A DNA stretch of 64,000 nucleotides from Paraburkholderia panacisoli (GTDB taxonomy: Bacteria > Pseudomonadota > Gammaproteobacteria > Burkholderiales > Burkholderiaceae). The position numbers and the translations under genes are program-made. The stretch is from positions 372,001-436,000 of the forward strand of contig NZ_VTUZ01000003.1 in the NCBI RefSeq assembly GCF_008369935.1, in the 5' to 3' direction. Positions 24,326-33,443 of this stretch are shown one piece after another. Each line of letters starts with the position of its first letter. Position 1 is the stretch's first letter. A model generated the notes under the pieces. The model was not told the origin of the DNA. It searched no databases and saw only the letters and a program-made list of their open reading frames with translations.

Positions 24326-26512
24326 ATGGGCGCCGCGGCGATTCATGCACTAACGCTGGTCCTCGACCCGCTGCGTCTCGCGATCATGCTGGGCGGCGTC
24401 GTGCTCGGGCTGGCGCTCGGTGTCGTGCCGGGGCTGGGCGGAATCGTCGGACTCGCGCTGCTGATTCCGTTCACCTATCACCTCGACGGCTATACCGCGT
24501 TCGCGCTGCTGCTCGGCATGGCCGCCGTGACGACGGTGTCGGACTTCATTCCCGCCGTGCTGTTCGGCGTGCCGGGTACGGTCGGCGCGGCGGCCACCGT
24601 GCTCGACGGTCATCCGCTCGCGAGGCGCGGCGAAGCGAAACGTGCGTTCGGCGCGGGCTATGCGTCGTCGCTCGCGGGTGGGATTTTCGGCGCGTTGCTG
24701 CTGGCGGTCGCGATTCCGGTGCTGCGCATTGCCGTGCTCTATATCGGCTCGGCCGAGCTGCTCGCGTTGTGCATCTTCGGTCTCTCGATGGTGGCCGTGC
24801 TGAGCGGCAAGGCGCCGATCAAGGGGCTGGCCGTTGCGTCGTTCGGGCTGATGCTGTCGCTGATCGGCTCCGATCCGCAGACGGGCACGCTGCGCTGGAC
24901 GTTCGGCTCGCTGTATCTGTGGGACCACCTGCCGCTCGTGCCGGTCACGCTCGGTATTTTCGCGTTGCCGGAACTGGCCGAGATGGCGATCGAGCGTTCG
25001 AGCATCTCGCGCGCAGACGGCGCAATCGCTGGCAAGCCGAGCACGCAGTGGGACGGCGTACGCGACGCGGCGCGCCACTGGTGGCTGATTCTGCGTTGCA
25101 GCGGTTTGGGCGCGTTGCTTGGCGCGGTGCCCGGAATCGGCTCGGCGGTGATCGACTGGATGGCGTACGGTCACGCGATTCGCACCGAGAAGAACCCCGA
25201 GAATTTCGGCAAGGGTGACATCCGCGGGGTCATTGCTTCAGAGAGCTCGAACAACGCGAAAGAAGGCGGTCATCTGATTCCGACCATCGCGTTCGGCATG
25301 CCGGCGGGTGCATCAATGGCGTTGTTGCTGAGCGCTTTCATCATGCACGGCTTTACGCCGGGCCCCGAAATGCTGACCAGGCATCTCGACGTCACCTACG
25401 CGATCATCTGGACGCTGACGATCTCGCACGTGATGGGCGCAATCATCTGCCTGTCGGGCAGCGGACTGTTCTCGCGGCTCGCGACGGTGCGCGTCGGCGT
25501 GCTGATCCCGCTCGTGCTCGGCATTATCTTTCTCGGCGCGTTCAATGCCAGCCAGAGCTGGGGCGATCTGTGTTCGATGGTGCTGTTCGGCTTCATCGGC
25601 TGGGTGATGCGGCGGCTGAACTGGCCGCGGCCGCCGCTGATTCTCGGCCTCGTGCTCGGCAGCATCTTCGAGCGCTATTACTTCATTTCGAACGAGATTT
25701 ACGGCATCCATCTGTTCACGCGACCGATCGTCGTCGTGGTGTTGCTCGCCGCGCTGTGGGTCGTGCTTGGACCGTCGATCAAGGGTCTGCGCCACGCCGC
25801 AAAACAGGGGCGGCTCGCATCGGGTGCACGGTTTCGCATCAAGCGTCTCGATCACCAGTCGCTGTTCACGATCGTGTTGATCTGCACGGTGATCGCGGCA
25901 ATCTGGACCGCGTCCGACTGGGCCTTCGGCGCGAAGCTGATGCCGATGACGGCCGCCTGCGCTGCGCTGTTCTTCTCGTGCCTCGTGCTGATCGAGCAGG
26001 TGGTCGCACGCGATGTGTCGAGGGGCGGGCGGGAGTTCGTGCCGAACGTGGTGCCGGCGGTATCGGCTGCGGCGGTGGGCGCGATGGCCGTCGAGGCGCC
26101 CGCCGTGTCGGCTGCGCCGTCTGCATCGGCGAACGCGCTTGCATTGACGCGGATGGGATCGTCGGCGGTGGACCCGGCGCAGGCGCGCTTCGCGTCGTCA
26201 GCAGGCGAGCCTGAAATCGAATCGACGTTACCCGTCGCGACGGTTCGCGCGCGCGGCTTCCGGTTCTTCCTTGCGATTGGCGGCGCGCTCGCGCTGGCGT
26301 GGCTGGTCGGTCTGCTGCCCGCGCTGCTGGTGATGATGCTGCTACAAGCCCGCTTCGAATTCGGCGAGCGCTGGCGCATTGCGATCGTGCTTTCGGTTGC
26401 GATGACCGTCGCACTGTGGCTCGTGTTCGACCGGATCTTCTCGACGCCGTGGCCGCCATCGCTGCTCGGCGATCTGGTGCCGCAGCTGCGGGCGATGGGT
26501 GGTCTCGTATGA
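24326..26512 (+). CDS. Tripartite tricarboxylate transporter, fused TctA-TctB membrane protein
   Basis: This 728-residue inner-membrane protein joins a TctA-like large subunit (about residues 1-500, with the conserved 'GVVPGLGGIVGL', 'GVPGTVGAAAT' and 'GAVPGIGSAV' loops) to a TctB-like small subunit (about 520-728, four predicted membrane segments). The two are joined by an Ala/Ser/Pro-rich linker near residues 570-650. In most TTT systems these are separate genes, so this is a fusion. It drives secondary uptake of carboxylates handed over by a Bug receptor, here the next gene. ATG 24326 was chosen because GGGAGGG sits seven bases upstream. In this context the cargo is likely an aromatic di- or tricarboxylate. 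Confidence 0.9.
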   Translation: MGAAAIHALTLVLDPLRLAIMLGGVVLGLALGVVPGLGGIVGLALLIPFTYHLDGYTAFALLLGMAAVTTVSDFIPAVLFGVPGTVGAAATVLDGHPLARRGEAKRAFGAGYASSLAGGIFGALLLAVAIPVLRIAVLYIGSAELLALCIFGLSMVAVLSGKAPIKGLAVASFGLMLSLIGSDPQTGTLRWTFGSLYLWDHLPLVPVTLGIFALPELAEMAIERSSISRADGAIAGKPSTQWDGVRDAARHWWLILRCSGLGALLGAVPGIGSAVIDWMAYGHAIRTEKNPENFGKGDIRGVIASESSNNAKEGGHLIPTIAFGMPAGASMALLLSAFIMHGFTPGPEMLTRHLDVTYAIIWTLTISHVMGAIICLSGSGLFSRLATVRVGVLIPLVLGIIFLGAFNASQSWGDLCSMVLFGFIGWVMRRLNWPRPPLILGLVLGSIFERYYFISNEIYGIHLFTRPIVVVVLLAALWVVLGPSIKGLRHAAKQGRLASGARFRIKRLDHQSLFTIVLICTVIAAIWTASDWAFGAKLMPMTAACAALFFSCLVLIEQVVARDVSRGGREFVPNVVPAVSAAAVGAMAVEAPAVSAAPSASANALALTRMGSSAVDPAQARFASSAGEPEIESTLPVATVRARGFRFFLAIGGALALAWLVGLLPALLVMMLLQARFEFGERWRIAIVLSVAMTVALWLVFDRIFSTPWPPSLLGDLVPQLRAMGGLV

Positions 26513-26633
26513 CACGCAAGATGGCGAACGTCTCGTTGGCCTCGTGGGTCGACGGCATGCGGTTTAACAGAAACACACCAGTGCCTGCAAAGCGCATGCG
26601 CCGAAGCCGGCTGATACTGAAGGAGACAATCCG

Positions 26634-27749
26634 ATGAAACGCTTCTCGCGGCAGCACCTCCGATCCCGGCCATCGCGCGCTCCGGCCGCTGCGGACATGA
26701 AGACCACGCGCACCGCGCTGTTGCGCCGCGCACGCGCGGCGGCATTCGCGTTCCTCGCTGCCGCATGCTATTTGCCCGCGAGCGGCTACGCGGCGGACAA
26801 TCTCGAAAGCTTCTACGGCGGCCGCAACGTCAACCTGACGATCGGCTATTCGGTCGGCGGCGGCTACGACACGTATGCGCGCCTGCTTGGCAAATACATC
26901 GGCAACTATCTGCCCGGCAAGCCGACGATCACGCCGCAGAGCATGCCGGGCGCGGGCAGCCTGAAGGCCGTCAACTATCTGTACAGCGTCGCGCCGAAGG
27001 ACGGTACGACGTTCGGCACGTTCGGCCGCACGATGCCGGAAGAGCCGCTTCTCGGCGACGCGAATTTCGATGCCCGCAAGCTGACGTGGCTCGGCAGCAT
27101 CACGAGCGACGTGAGCCTGTGCATTACGTGGAATACGTCGCAGATCAAGACGTTTCAGGACCTCGTCAACAAGGAATCGCGCATGGGCGGCCAGGGCGCG
27201 GGCTCCGATCCCGACGTGATGGCCTCGACGATCAAGACGCTGTTCAACTCGAAGCTGAAGATCGTCACGGGGTACCCAGGCAGCAACGAAACGGCGCTCG
27301 CGATGGAGCGCGGCGAGATCGACGGCGAATGCGGCGTGTCGTGGAGCACGATCCAGGTGCGTCATCCCGACTGGATCCGCGACAGGAAGATCAACATTCT
27401 CGTGCAGGTCGCGCTCGAAAAGCATCCGGATCTGCCGAACGTGCCGCTTCTGATCGATCTCGCACCCAATGACGAAACGCGCCAGGTGCTCAAGGTGATC
27501 GTCGCGAGTCAGGCGTTCGCGCGCCCGTTCGCGGCGCCTCCGGGACTGCCGCCGGAGCGCGCGGCTGCATTGCGCAGCGCGTTTGCACAGACGATGAAAG
27601 ACCCCGCGTTTCTCGCCGAAGCGAAGCGGCTCGGACTCGAAGTGCGGCCCGTGCCGCCCGAGCGTATCGATCAGCTGCTCGACGAACTCTATAAAACACC
27701 GCCCGCGCTGCTCGCCAAGGCGAAGGCAGCCGTGGGGGGCCGCTTCTGA
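26634..27749 (+). CDS. Bug/TctC-family periplasmic receptor of the TTT transporter
   Basis: This 371-residue receptor has a long, Arg-rich N-terminal region and a signal peptide ('AAFAFLAAACYLPASGYA'). The mature domain starts 'DNLESFYGGRNVNLTIGYSV' and has the Bug landmarks 'MPGAGSLKAVNYLY' and 'LTWLGS'. Bug receptors bind carboxylates, including terephthalate and other aromatic acids, in the periplasm. GAAGGAGACA precedes the ATG at 26634; a second ATG at 26697 would give a shorter signal peptide and is possible. It follows the fused TctA-TctB gene by 121 bases. Confidence 0.9.
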   Translation: MKRFSRQHLRSRPSRAPAAADMKTTRTALLRRARAAAFAFLAAACYLPASGYAADNLESFYGGRNVNLTIGYSVGGGYDTYARLLGKYIGNYLPGKPTITPQSMPGAGSLKAVNYLYSVAPKDGTTFGTFGRTMPEEPLLGDANFDARKLTWLGSITSDVSLCITWNTSQIKTFQDLVNKESRMGGQGAGSDPDVMASTIKTLFNSKLKIVTGYPGSNETALAMERGEIDGECGVSWSTIQVRHPDWIRDRKINILVQVALEKHPDLPNVPLLIDLAPNDETRQVLKVIVASQAFARPFAAPPGLPPERAAALRSAFAQTMKDPAFLAEAKRLGLEVRPVPPERIDQLLDELYKTPPALLAKAKAAVGGRF

Positions 27750-27811
27750 CCACCGGGCGGCCGCGCTCGACGAGCGTCGCCGCCGTCACTCCTGAAAGGC
27801 GCAAGCACACC

Positions 27812-28519
27812 ATGAACGCAGACGAAGCCAAGCAGAAACTGATCGACGCCGGCCGCATTCTCGAAGCGGAAGGACAGGGCGACCTGACGCGCGGACACGT
27901 ATCGGTCCGCGTGCCGGGCGACCCGGACCACTTTTTCATGAAGCCCCATAGTCACGGCTTCGACGAGATCACGCCGGAGAACATCGTCGTGTGCAATCTC
28001 GACGGCGAGAAAGTGGGCGGCGCGGGCCGGCGCCATAGCGAAGTGTTCATTCATTCGGAGATCTTCAAGGCGCGGCCCGATGTGATGAGCGTGATTCATT
28101 CGCACCCGACGCACGCCGTTGCGCTGTCCGCGACGGGACAGCCGCTGAAAATGATCAGCCAGCCGAGCTGCCATTTCGCCGATGGCGTGCCGTACTACAC
28201 CGACACGATGAACCTGATCCGTACGCCGGACATGGGCGCGGGCGTCGCGCGCGCGCTTGGGTCCAGCAAGGCGGTGTTGATGCGCAATCACGGCGTGGCG
28301 GTTACGGGGCGCTCGATCGACGAGGCGGTCGTGCTCGCGCTGCTGCTCGAAGACGCCTGCAAGATCCAGTTGATGACCGAGGCCGCGGGCGGCGTCGGCG
28401 AATGCTTCTCCGACGAAGACATCCAGCGCCTGCACGACACCGTCACGCGCCCCGAACAGTTCTCCGTGAACTTCGAATTTCTGCGCCGCAAGGTACAACG
28501 CAGCGTCGCTGCGTGCTGA
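27812..28519 (+). CDS. Class II aldolase/adducin-fold enzyme (possible dihydroxy-aromatic acid decarboxylase)
   Basis: This 235-residue protein has the class II aldolase metal site: Glu in 'VFIHSEIFK', His pair in 'VIHSHPTH' and His in 'MRNHGVAV'. It is similar in plan to, but diverged from, the aldolase at 12480-13166. Some members of this fold decarboxylate dihydroxyphthalates (PhtC of actinobacteria), so it could act beside or as an alternative to the next gene. A GAAAGGCGCAAG stretch precedes the ATG. It lies between the Bug receptor and the Pht5-type decarboxylase, 30 bases from the latter. Confidence 0.88.
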   Translation: MNADEAKQKLIDAGRILEAEGQGDLTRGHVSVRVPGDPDHFFMKPHSHGFDEITPENIVVCNLDGEKVGGAGRRHSEVFIHSEIFKARPDVMSVIHSHPTHAVALSATGQPLKMISQPSCHFADGVPYYTDTMNLIRTPDMGAGVARALGSSKAVLMRNHGVAVTGRSIDEAVVLALLLEDACKIQLMTEAAGGVGECFSDEDIQRLHDTVTRPEQFSVNFEFLRRKVQRSVAAC

Positions 28520-28549
28520 TTTTTTTACTGCTATCCAGGTTACCTGAAT

Positions 28550-29539
28550 ATGAACGGAAAACTTAATCTCTCGATCGCCACCGGCGACTACGACCGCACG
28601 CGCCCGCTCATTTCCGGGCAGGTGCAGATCGACGGTGTCGATCCTGTTTTCATGACGCTGTCGCCGGAAGAGATGTTCTTTCGCGCGTTCCGTAACGAGG
28701 AGTTCGATATCAGCGAACTCTCTTTCTCCAGCTACACGGTGAAGCACGCGGAAGGCACGTGTCCGTATATCGCCGTGCCTGTGTTCCTGTCGCGCGCATT
28801 CCGTCATACGTCGATATATGTGCGTACGGACCGCATCAAGCGTCCGGAAGATCTGAAGGGTAAGCGCATCGGCATTCCCGAGTATCAGCTGACGGCGAAT
28901 GTATGGGCGCGCGCGGTGCTGCAGGACGATTTCGGCGTGAGGCCGGAAGACGTGACGTGGGTGCGCGGCGGCATCGACGAGCCGGGGCGGCCCGAGAAGA
29001 TCAAGCTGCAGTTGCCGTCGGATGTGCGCCTCGAAGCCGCGCCCGAAGGCGACACGATCTCCGCGATGCTGGATCGCGGTGACATCGATGCGTTCATGGC
29101 GCCGCGCCCGCCTTCGTGCGCGGGCAAGAATCCGCACGTCGGCTGGCTGTTTCCCGATCCGACCGAAGCCGCGAAGGACTATTACCGGCGCACCAACGTC
29201 TTTCCGATCATGCACGTGGTCGGCATTCGCAAGACGCTCGCGCAGGCGCATCCGTGGCTGCCCGCGGCCGTGCTGAAGGCGTTCGAGGCGTCGAAGCGCA
29301 TCGCACTCGACAAACTCTCGGATACGTCGGCGACGAAAGTGACGCTGCCGTTCGTCGAGGAACAGTTGAAGGCCGCGCGTGAGCTGCTCGGCGACGATCA
29401 CTGGCCGTACGGCATTGCACCGAACCGCACGACGCTCGAGACTTTCCTGAGGCATCACCATTCGCAGGGTCTGTCGAAGCGTCTGTTGACGGTTGAGGAG
29501 ATCTTCCATCCGGCGACGTACGAGACCGCGAAGATCTGA
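28550..29539 (+). CDS. Pht5/OphC-type 4,5-dihydroxyphthalate decarboxylase family protein
   Basis: This 329-residue cytoplasmic protein has a periplasmic-binding-protein-like fold without a signal peptide, as in the 4,5-dihydroxyphthalate decarboxylase family. Recognisable segments are 'LSIATGDYDRTRPLISG' at the start, 'FDISELSFSSY', 'LKGKRIGIPEYQLTANVWAR' and 'YRRTNVFPIMHVVGIRK'. Known members remove one carboxyl group from 4,5-dihydroxyphthalate to give protocatechuate. This is the strongest hint that module C degrades a phthalate or related ring dicarboxylate. The product would need a protocatechuate ring-cleavage enzyme, which is not in this window. The gene follows the class II aldolase by 30 bases. 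Confidence 0.88.
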   Translation: MNGKLNLSIATGDYDRTRPLISGQVQIDGVDPVFMTLSPEEMFFRAFRNEEFDISELSFSSYTVKHAEGTCPYIAVPVFLSRAFRHTSIYVRTDRIKRPEDLKGKRIGIPEYQLTANVWARAVLQDDFGVRPEDVTWVRGGIDEPGRPEKIKLQLPSDVRLEAAPEGDTISAMLDRGDIDAFMAPRPPSCAGKNPHVGWLFPDPTEAAKDYYRRTNVFPIMHVVGIRKTLAQAHPWLPAAVLKAFEASKRIALDKLSDTSATKVTLPFVEEQLKAARELLGDDHWPYGIAPNRTTLETFLRHHHSQGLSKRLLTVEEIFHPATYETAKI

Positions 29540-29677
29540 GCGCGAGTCCATTTCGTTGCATGAGATGGAGGGCGGCGGCGTTGCGTTGAGGCGCGCGCCG
29601 TCGCTTCTTGCGTTTGCATGCCGCGTGATGGATTTTTTCGAACCATGTAGCCGGTTTGCTTCGGACGGGACCGATTA

Positions 29678-30301
29678 ATGAATGCTCCACCTGTCGACCA
29701 GTTGAACGGTCCTGTCATCGAGCAGCCTGTCGCGCGCATGCGGCCGACGTCGGGCGCGCTTTTCACTGCGTTCTTTCTTATCGGGCTCACCGGTTTCGGC
29801 GGCGTATTACCGTGGGCAAGACGCATGCTCGTCGAGAAGCGCGGCTGGCTGAGCGATCGCGAATTCACGGAACTGCTGCCGCTCGCGCAATTGCTGCCCG
29901 GACCCAACGTGTCGAACATCGCGACGATTCTGGGGCGGCAGTTCCACGGTGCAATGGGCGCGGCGCTTGCCGTTGGCGGTCTCTATCTCGCGCCGACGAT
30001 CGTCACGATCGCGCTCGGGTATGCGTACGCCCGTTGGGGCAATGCAGCGATCACGATACGGCTGTTCGCGGGCTTGATGCCGGTCGCAACGGGGCTCGTG
30101 ATCGCGACGGTGGTCAAGCTGATTGTCAGTCTGCCGCGCGACGTTCGCAACCTCGCGCTGGTACTCGCGACGTTTCTCGCGATCGGCGTGTTCAAGCTGC
30201 CATTGCTGCTGGTGCTGGCGGTTCTCGGTCCCGTCGGCGCGTCGCTGATGTATCGCGCGGCGAGTCGCACGCCGCGTGCGGACGATGGAGCAGACCAATG
30301 A
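29678..30301 (+). CDS. ChrA-family chromate-type transporter, N-terminal half protein
   Basis: This 207-residue membrane protein has the chromate transporter domain: 'FFLIGLTGFGGVLPWARRML' at the start and 'LLPLAQLLPGPNVSNIATIL' with the PGP motif. ChrA proteins exist as long two-domain or paired short forms; this is the first of a pair. The stop overlaps the start of the next gene as ATGA. The real substrate of short-chain ChrA pairs outside chromate-resistant strains is often unknown; here an oxyanion or organic anion role cannot be told. It is 138 bases downstream of the decarboxylase. Confidence 0.88.
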   Translation: MNAPPVDQLNGPVIEQPVARMRPTSGALFTAFFLIGLTGFGGVLPWARRMLVEKRGWLSDREFTELLPLAQLLPGPNVSNIATILGRQFHGAMGAALAVGGLYLAPTIVTIALGYAYARWGNAAITIRLFAGLMPVATGLVIATVVKLIVSLPRDVRNLALVLATFLAIGVFKLPLLLVLAVLGPVGASLMYRAASRTPRADDGADQ

Positions 30302-30834
30302 ACGAACTGTGGGCGACACTCGCGGACCTCGCGGTGCATAACGCCGTGTGGTCGCTGCTTGCGGTGGGCGGGATGAACGCGACGCTCGCGGACATACAAC
30401 GATACGCGGTCGACACACGTCACTGGGTGACCGCCCAGCAGTTCGTCACATTCTTCTCGATCACGCAGGCCGCGCCCGGACCGAACGGCATGGCCGTCGC
30501 GCTGATCGGCTTTCAGGCGGCGGGACTCGCGGGCGCGCTCGTGACCACCGTGGCGAAGATCGTGCCGTCGGCGCTCGTCGCGTATTTCGTCAGCGACTGG
30601 GTCGAGCAGCGCAATCACTCGCGCATCGTGACAGCGATCCGGCGCGGGTTGGCGCCCGTGACGGTTGGTCTGCTGACGTCGGCGGCGTATGTGTTTGCGC
30701 GCGAAACGGATGTGAACGTGATTCGCGTATTGGCGACGCTCGCTACCGTTGTCGTTGTCAGTTGGACCCGCGTCAACCCGATCTGGCTGGTGATGCTCGG
30801 TGGTCTGTTGGGTGTCGTTGGGGTTATGCGGTAG
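30298..30834 (+). CDS. ChrA-family chromate-type transporter, C-terminal half protein
   Basis: This 178-residue membrane protein is the partner of the preceding gene and carries the second chromate transporter domain ('LAVGGMNATLADIQRYAVD' and 'FFSITQAAPGPNGMAVALIG', with the PGP motif). It has about five hydrophobic segments. ATG 30298 shares four bases with the upstream gene, so both subunits are made together, presumably to form a heterodimer in the inner membrane. Confidence 0.88.
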   Translation: MNELWATLADLAVHNAVWSLLAVGGMNATLADIQRYAVDTRHWVTAQQFVTFFSITQAAPGPNGMAVALIGFQAAGLAGALVTTVAKIVPSALVAYFVSDWVEQRNHSRIVTAIRRGLAPVTVGLLTSAAYVFARETDVNVIRVLATLATVVVVSWTRVNPIWLVMLGGLLGVVGVMR

Positions 30835-31231
30835 GGCCTGCTCACACTCCGTTGCCGAACTGCCGGGAGCGCCGTTTCTCTTCCGCTTTCAACCCGTCGC
30901 ACAGGCCCGATAGCCCCACCCAATTGACCTGCCTGATTTCTTCGTGCCATTTCAATCTTGGAGAACGCTTCTCTCTGCTGAAGGTGAAGAAGTTCACGGA
31001 ACTATCGCCGCGCCTTTGTCAGGTTGATGACTTTAATATGACAACGCCTTCCCGATAGCTGACATCATGGTTTAGCTGATCTGAGGCCTTTCTTGACCAA
31101 ATCGATCGGACGAGCGTACTCTTTTTTCTGTCGCGGAGTGATCGGAGCATAGACGAGTCCGGCCCTGTCCGGAACGAGTCCTCGCATGTCCCACTCCAAT
31201 GGGCCCTGTCGACTGAGGCCACGAAGACGCC
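30835..31231. other. Non-coding boundary region after the ChrA pair
   Basis: These 397 bases mark a change from high-GC catabolic genes to an AT-richer accessory stretch. Open frames here are short or antisense to the next gene and look spurious. I see no repeat, tRNA or clear terminator. Confidence 0.45.
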
Positions 31232-32890
31232 ATGGGAATGAGTTTTCCGCTTCGCTACACGAATCTGGTTGCGTACTTCACGACCGATGTTCCGTCCGTT
31301 GAAAGCACGCTCCGTGATCTGCGGGGCTTTTTTGAAATGCTCCAGATGGACGAATGGCGCCTCGTCACCTCGGCCCGGGATGACGCGTGGCCAAAGAGGA
31401 TTCGTGAGCTTGCCGCGGCGGCGGCCGCGATCGTCAAACAGCATGCACCGGCGCCCGAGGCGATTTTCACCCCCGCTCTCCAGGAAGCGAGGTGGCGTGC
31501 CGCGGCTGAGGAAAAGCAGGTCCCGATCGATGAGCCGCTGGTACCGATTGACGATGTATTCGCGAATAATCGCGATCTTCTGCAGCGATTGCACCTGGCT
31601 TTCCGTGAATCTCACGACGTCTTCGTGCTGGGCGTAGCAGGAGGATGGAAAGATGTGCAGACAGTCAATGCATTCCTGCATGACACCCTGCTTCATGGGC
31701 ACGCCCGCGTTTCAATGCTGTTCCTCTTGCCCGATAACCCATTCGACAGCCCCCTGGATTTCACGTCTCCCTTCCCAGGTGCGGCAGCCATATGTAGATA
31801 CCCTGAACGATGGCCGGGAGTCTTAGTCTGGAACCGGTTTGGAAACGTTCTGTTCCTGCCGTTGCAAACCGCAACGCGAGCGCTGCACACCCCTGGATTT
31901 CTGGCGCAATTCGCGTCACCGCTAACAGCAGAATCAATGGATCGCCTGGAGCGCGGATACGTTCCTCCGGTCGCAACGGGTCGGCAGATCCGCATTCTGC
32001 ACTTGAGCGATCTGCATTTCGGAACAAAGTACGCTGCCAGCAATCAGGACTACCTGCTCGCCGTGCTCAAGGACGAATTCCGCGGTCGGTTCGACCACGT
32101 GGTGATAACAGGTGATCTCTTCGACAGTATTTTGAAAAGGAAGTGGCGCGCATTCGAGAGCTTCCGCCAGGCCCTGAGGCTGATCACCGACCACGATCCG
32201 ATTGTCATCCCAGGCAATCATGACTGCCGCATCATGGGGAACCGTCTCTGGAGATTCGGTGAGTCCTATAGGTATGTCGCTGAACTTGACGTGCGGCCGT
32301 TGCACGAAGACAGACAACTGCAATGTCTGTTTTTCTGTTTCAATTCAGCAAAATCGGGCCACGCCGCTCAAGGCGAGGTCCTCGAAGAGGACCTGGTGCG
32401 TTTCGCCACCGAATACCATATCTTGGCAAGTCGCAATCCCGATGTTAAGAATTGGCTTCGCGTTGGTCTAGTGCATCATCATCCGTTCAAATTCGAGGCG
32501 GCTTCCGAGGGAATGACGGCGAAACTGCTCACCGCGTTTGGGATTCCCGAGAGCGAGCTCCTCGACATGAAGCACGGGGACCGATTTGTACGCTGGTGTG
32601 CAGACCGTGGAATTCAATTGATTCTTCACGGCCACCGACATGTCCAGCGAAAGATAAGCCAGGCCGTACCGGTCCAGGGGCCTAATGGCGTTACCGCAGT
32701 CCAGGTGACGGCCGTTGGTTGCGGAACTTCTCTCGGCGCAGAAGGAATACCAAAAAGCTTCAACCTGATCAGTTGGGATCCGGAGAGCCAACGTTGGTCA
32801 TCCTCTTTCTTTCTTGACAGAAGTGGCAGTGGCTTCAAGGAAATACGCGCTACCTCAACCGTGATGGATCCGATGGTGAGGGAAGTCTAG
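31232..32890 (+). CDS. Calcineurin-like metallophosphoesterase with an unrecognised N-terminal half
   Basis: The 552-residue protein has all five metallophosphoesterase motifs in its C-terminal half: D260/H262 in 'LSDLHFG', 'TGDLFD' at 293-298, 'PGNHD' at 327-331, a His cluster at 415-417 and 'HGHRH' at 466-470. The active site therefore looks intact for hydrolysing a phosphoester, nucleic acid or nucleotide with two metals. Residues 1-250 do not resemble a family I recognise; they contain an alternating hydrophobic beta-like core ('HDVFVLGVAGGW', 'ARVSMLFLLPD'). No signal peptide or membrane segment is visible. An in-frame stop at 31214 limits the start to 31232 or 31238, and the ribosome site is weak. 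It stands alone, is AT-richer than its neighbours, and is probably acquired. Confidence 0.85.
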   Translation: MGMSFPLRYTNLVAYFTTDVPSVESTLRDLRGFFEMLQMDEWRLVTSARDDAWPKRIRELAAAAAAIVKQHAPAPEAIFTPALQEARWRAAAEEKQVPIDEPLVPIDDVFANNRDLLQRLHLAFRESHDVFVLGVAGGWKDVQTVNAFLHDTLLHGHARVSMLFLLPDNPFDSPLDFTSPFPGAAAICRYPERWPGVLVWNRFGNVLFLPLQTATRALHTPGFLAQFASPLTAESMDRLERGYVPPVATGRQIRILHLSDLHFGTKYAASNQDYLLAVLKDEFRGRFDHVVITGDLFDSILKRKWRAFESFRQALRLITDHDPIVIPGNHDCRIMGNRLWRFGESYRYVAELDVRPLHEDRQLQCLFFCFNSAKSGHAAQGEVLEEDLVRFATEYHILASRNPDVKNWLRVGLVHHHPFKFEAASEGMTAKLLTAFGIPESELLDMKHGDRFVRWCADRGIQLILHGHRHVQRKISQAVPVQGPNGVTAVQVTAVGCGTSLGAEGIPKSFNLISWDPESQRWSSSFFLDRSGSGFKEIRATSTVMDPMVREV

Positions 32891-33443
32891 AGAACATTCG
32901 ACGACGCTTTAGGTACCTCTGGGGCGTCATGAGAGTGTATTGGTTGTGGCCAATTGTTAATGATCGGAGCGGACGACGACTACTACCTGCCTGCGCCGCA
33001 TCCCCGACCGCTCGATCGTGGCTTGCCAAGAGTAGAACACGGCGCCAGTGTCTAAGCGGCAGGGCGTCTCTCCGGGAGAATGATGATTTCCCGCTTACCG
33101 CTGCATCGCTGAGTCTCCGAGCCCTAACCCAACGACCAGAAGTGGCCGGCCCGGGACATCCAAGCCGAATTTTCACACGTCCATATGCTCCGCCATTTCC
33201 AAAGCGTCATCGACGTCGATATCGAGAGGACGTGCTCTCAGCCTGGCATGACCGAGCGGTTCTGCGCCGGGTTCCGTAAGCTGTATCGTCGAGGCCGATC
33301 GCGACCCATCGATGCACGATCCGCGCGTACTTTTAACCCGTAGCAAACCGGGGCGCCGGGGGGCGCGTCCAGGCATCCGTTACGGCCTGATTCCCTCTAT
33401 TCAGTCGAGCGTCGCGAGGGCACACGCCAGCCGCTTTGTTCCT
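32891..33443. other. Gene-poor stretch between metallophosphoesterase and HxlR genes
   Basis: These 553 bases hold only short overlapping open frames without recognisable protein or ribosome sites. I see no tRNA, array or clear terminator. Confidence 0.45.

Noticed and set aside
31019..31702. 227-residue frame antisense to the metallophosphoesterase start
   Set aside because: Composition is that of a shadow of the opposite strand; the opposing frame has five clear catalytic motifs.
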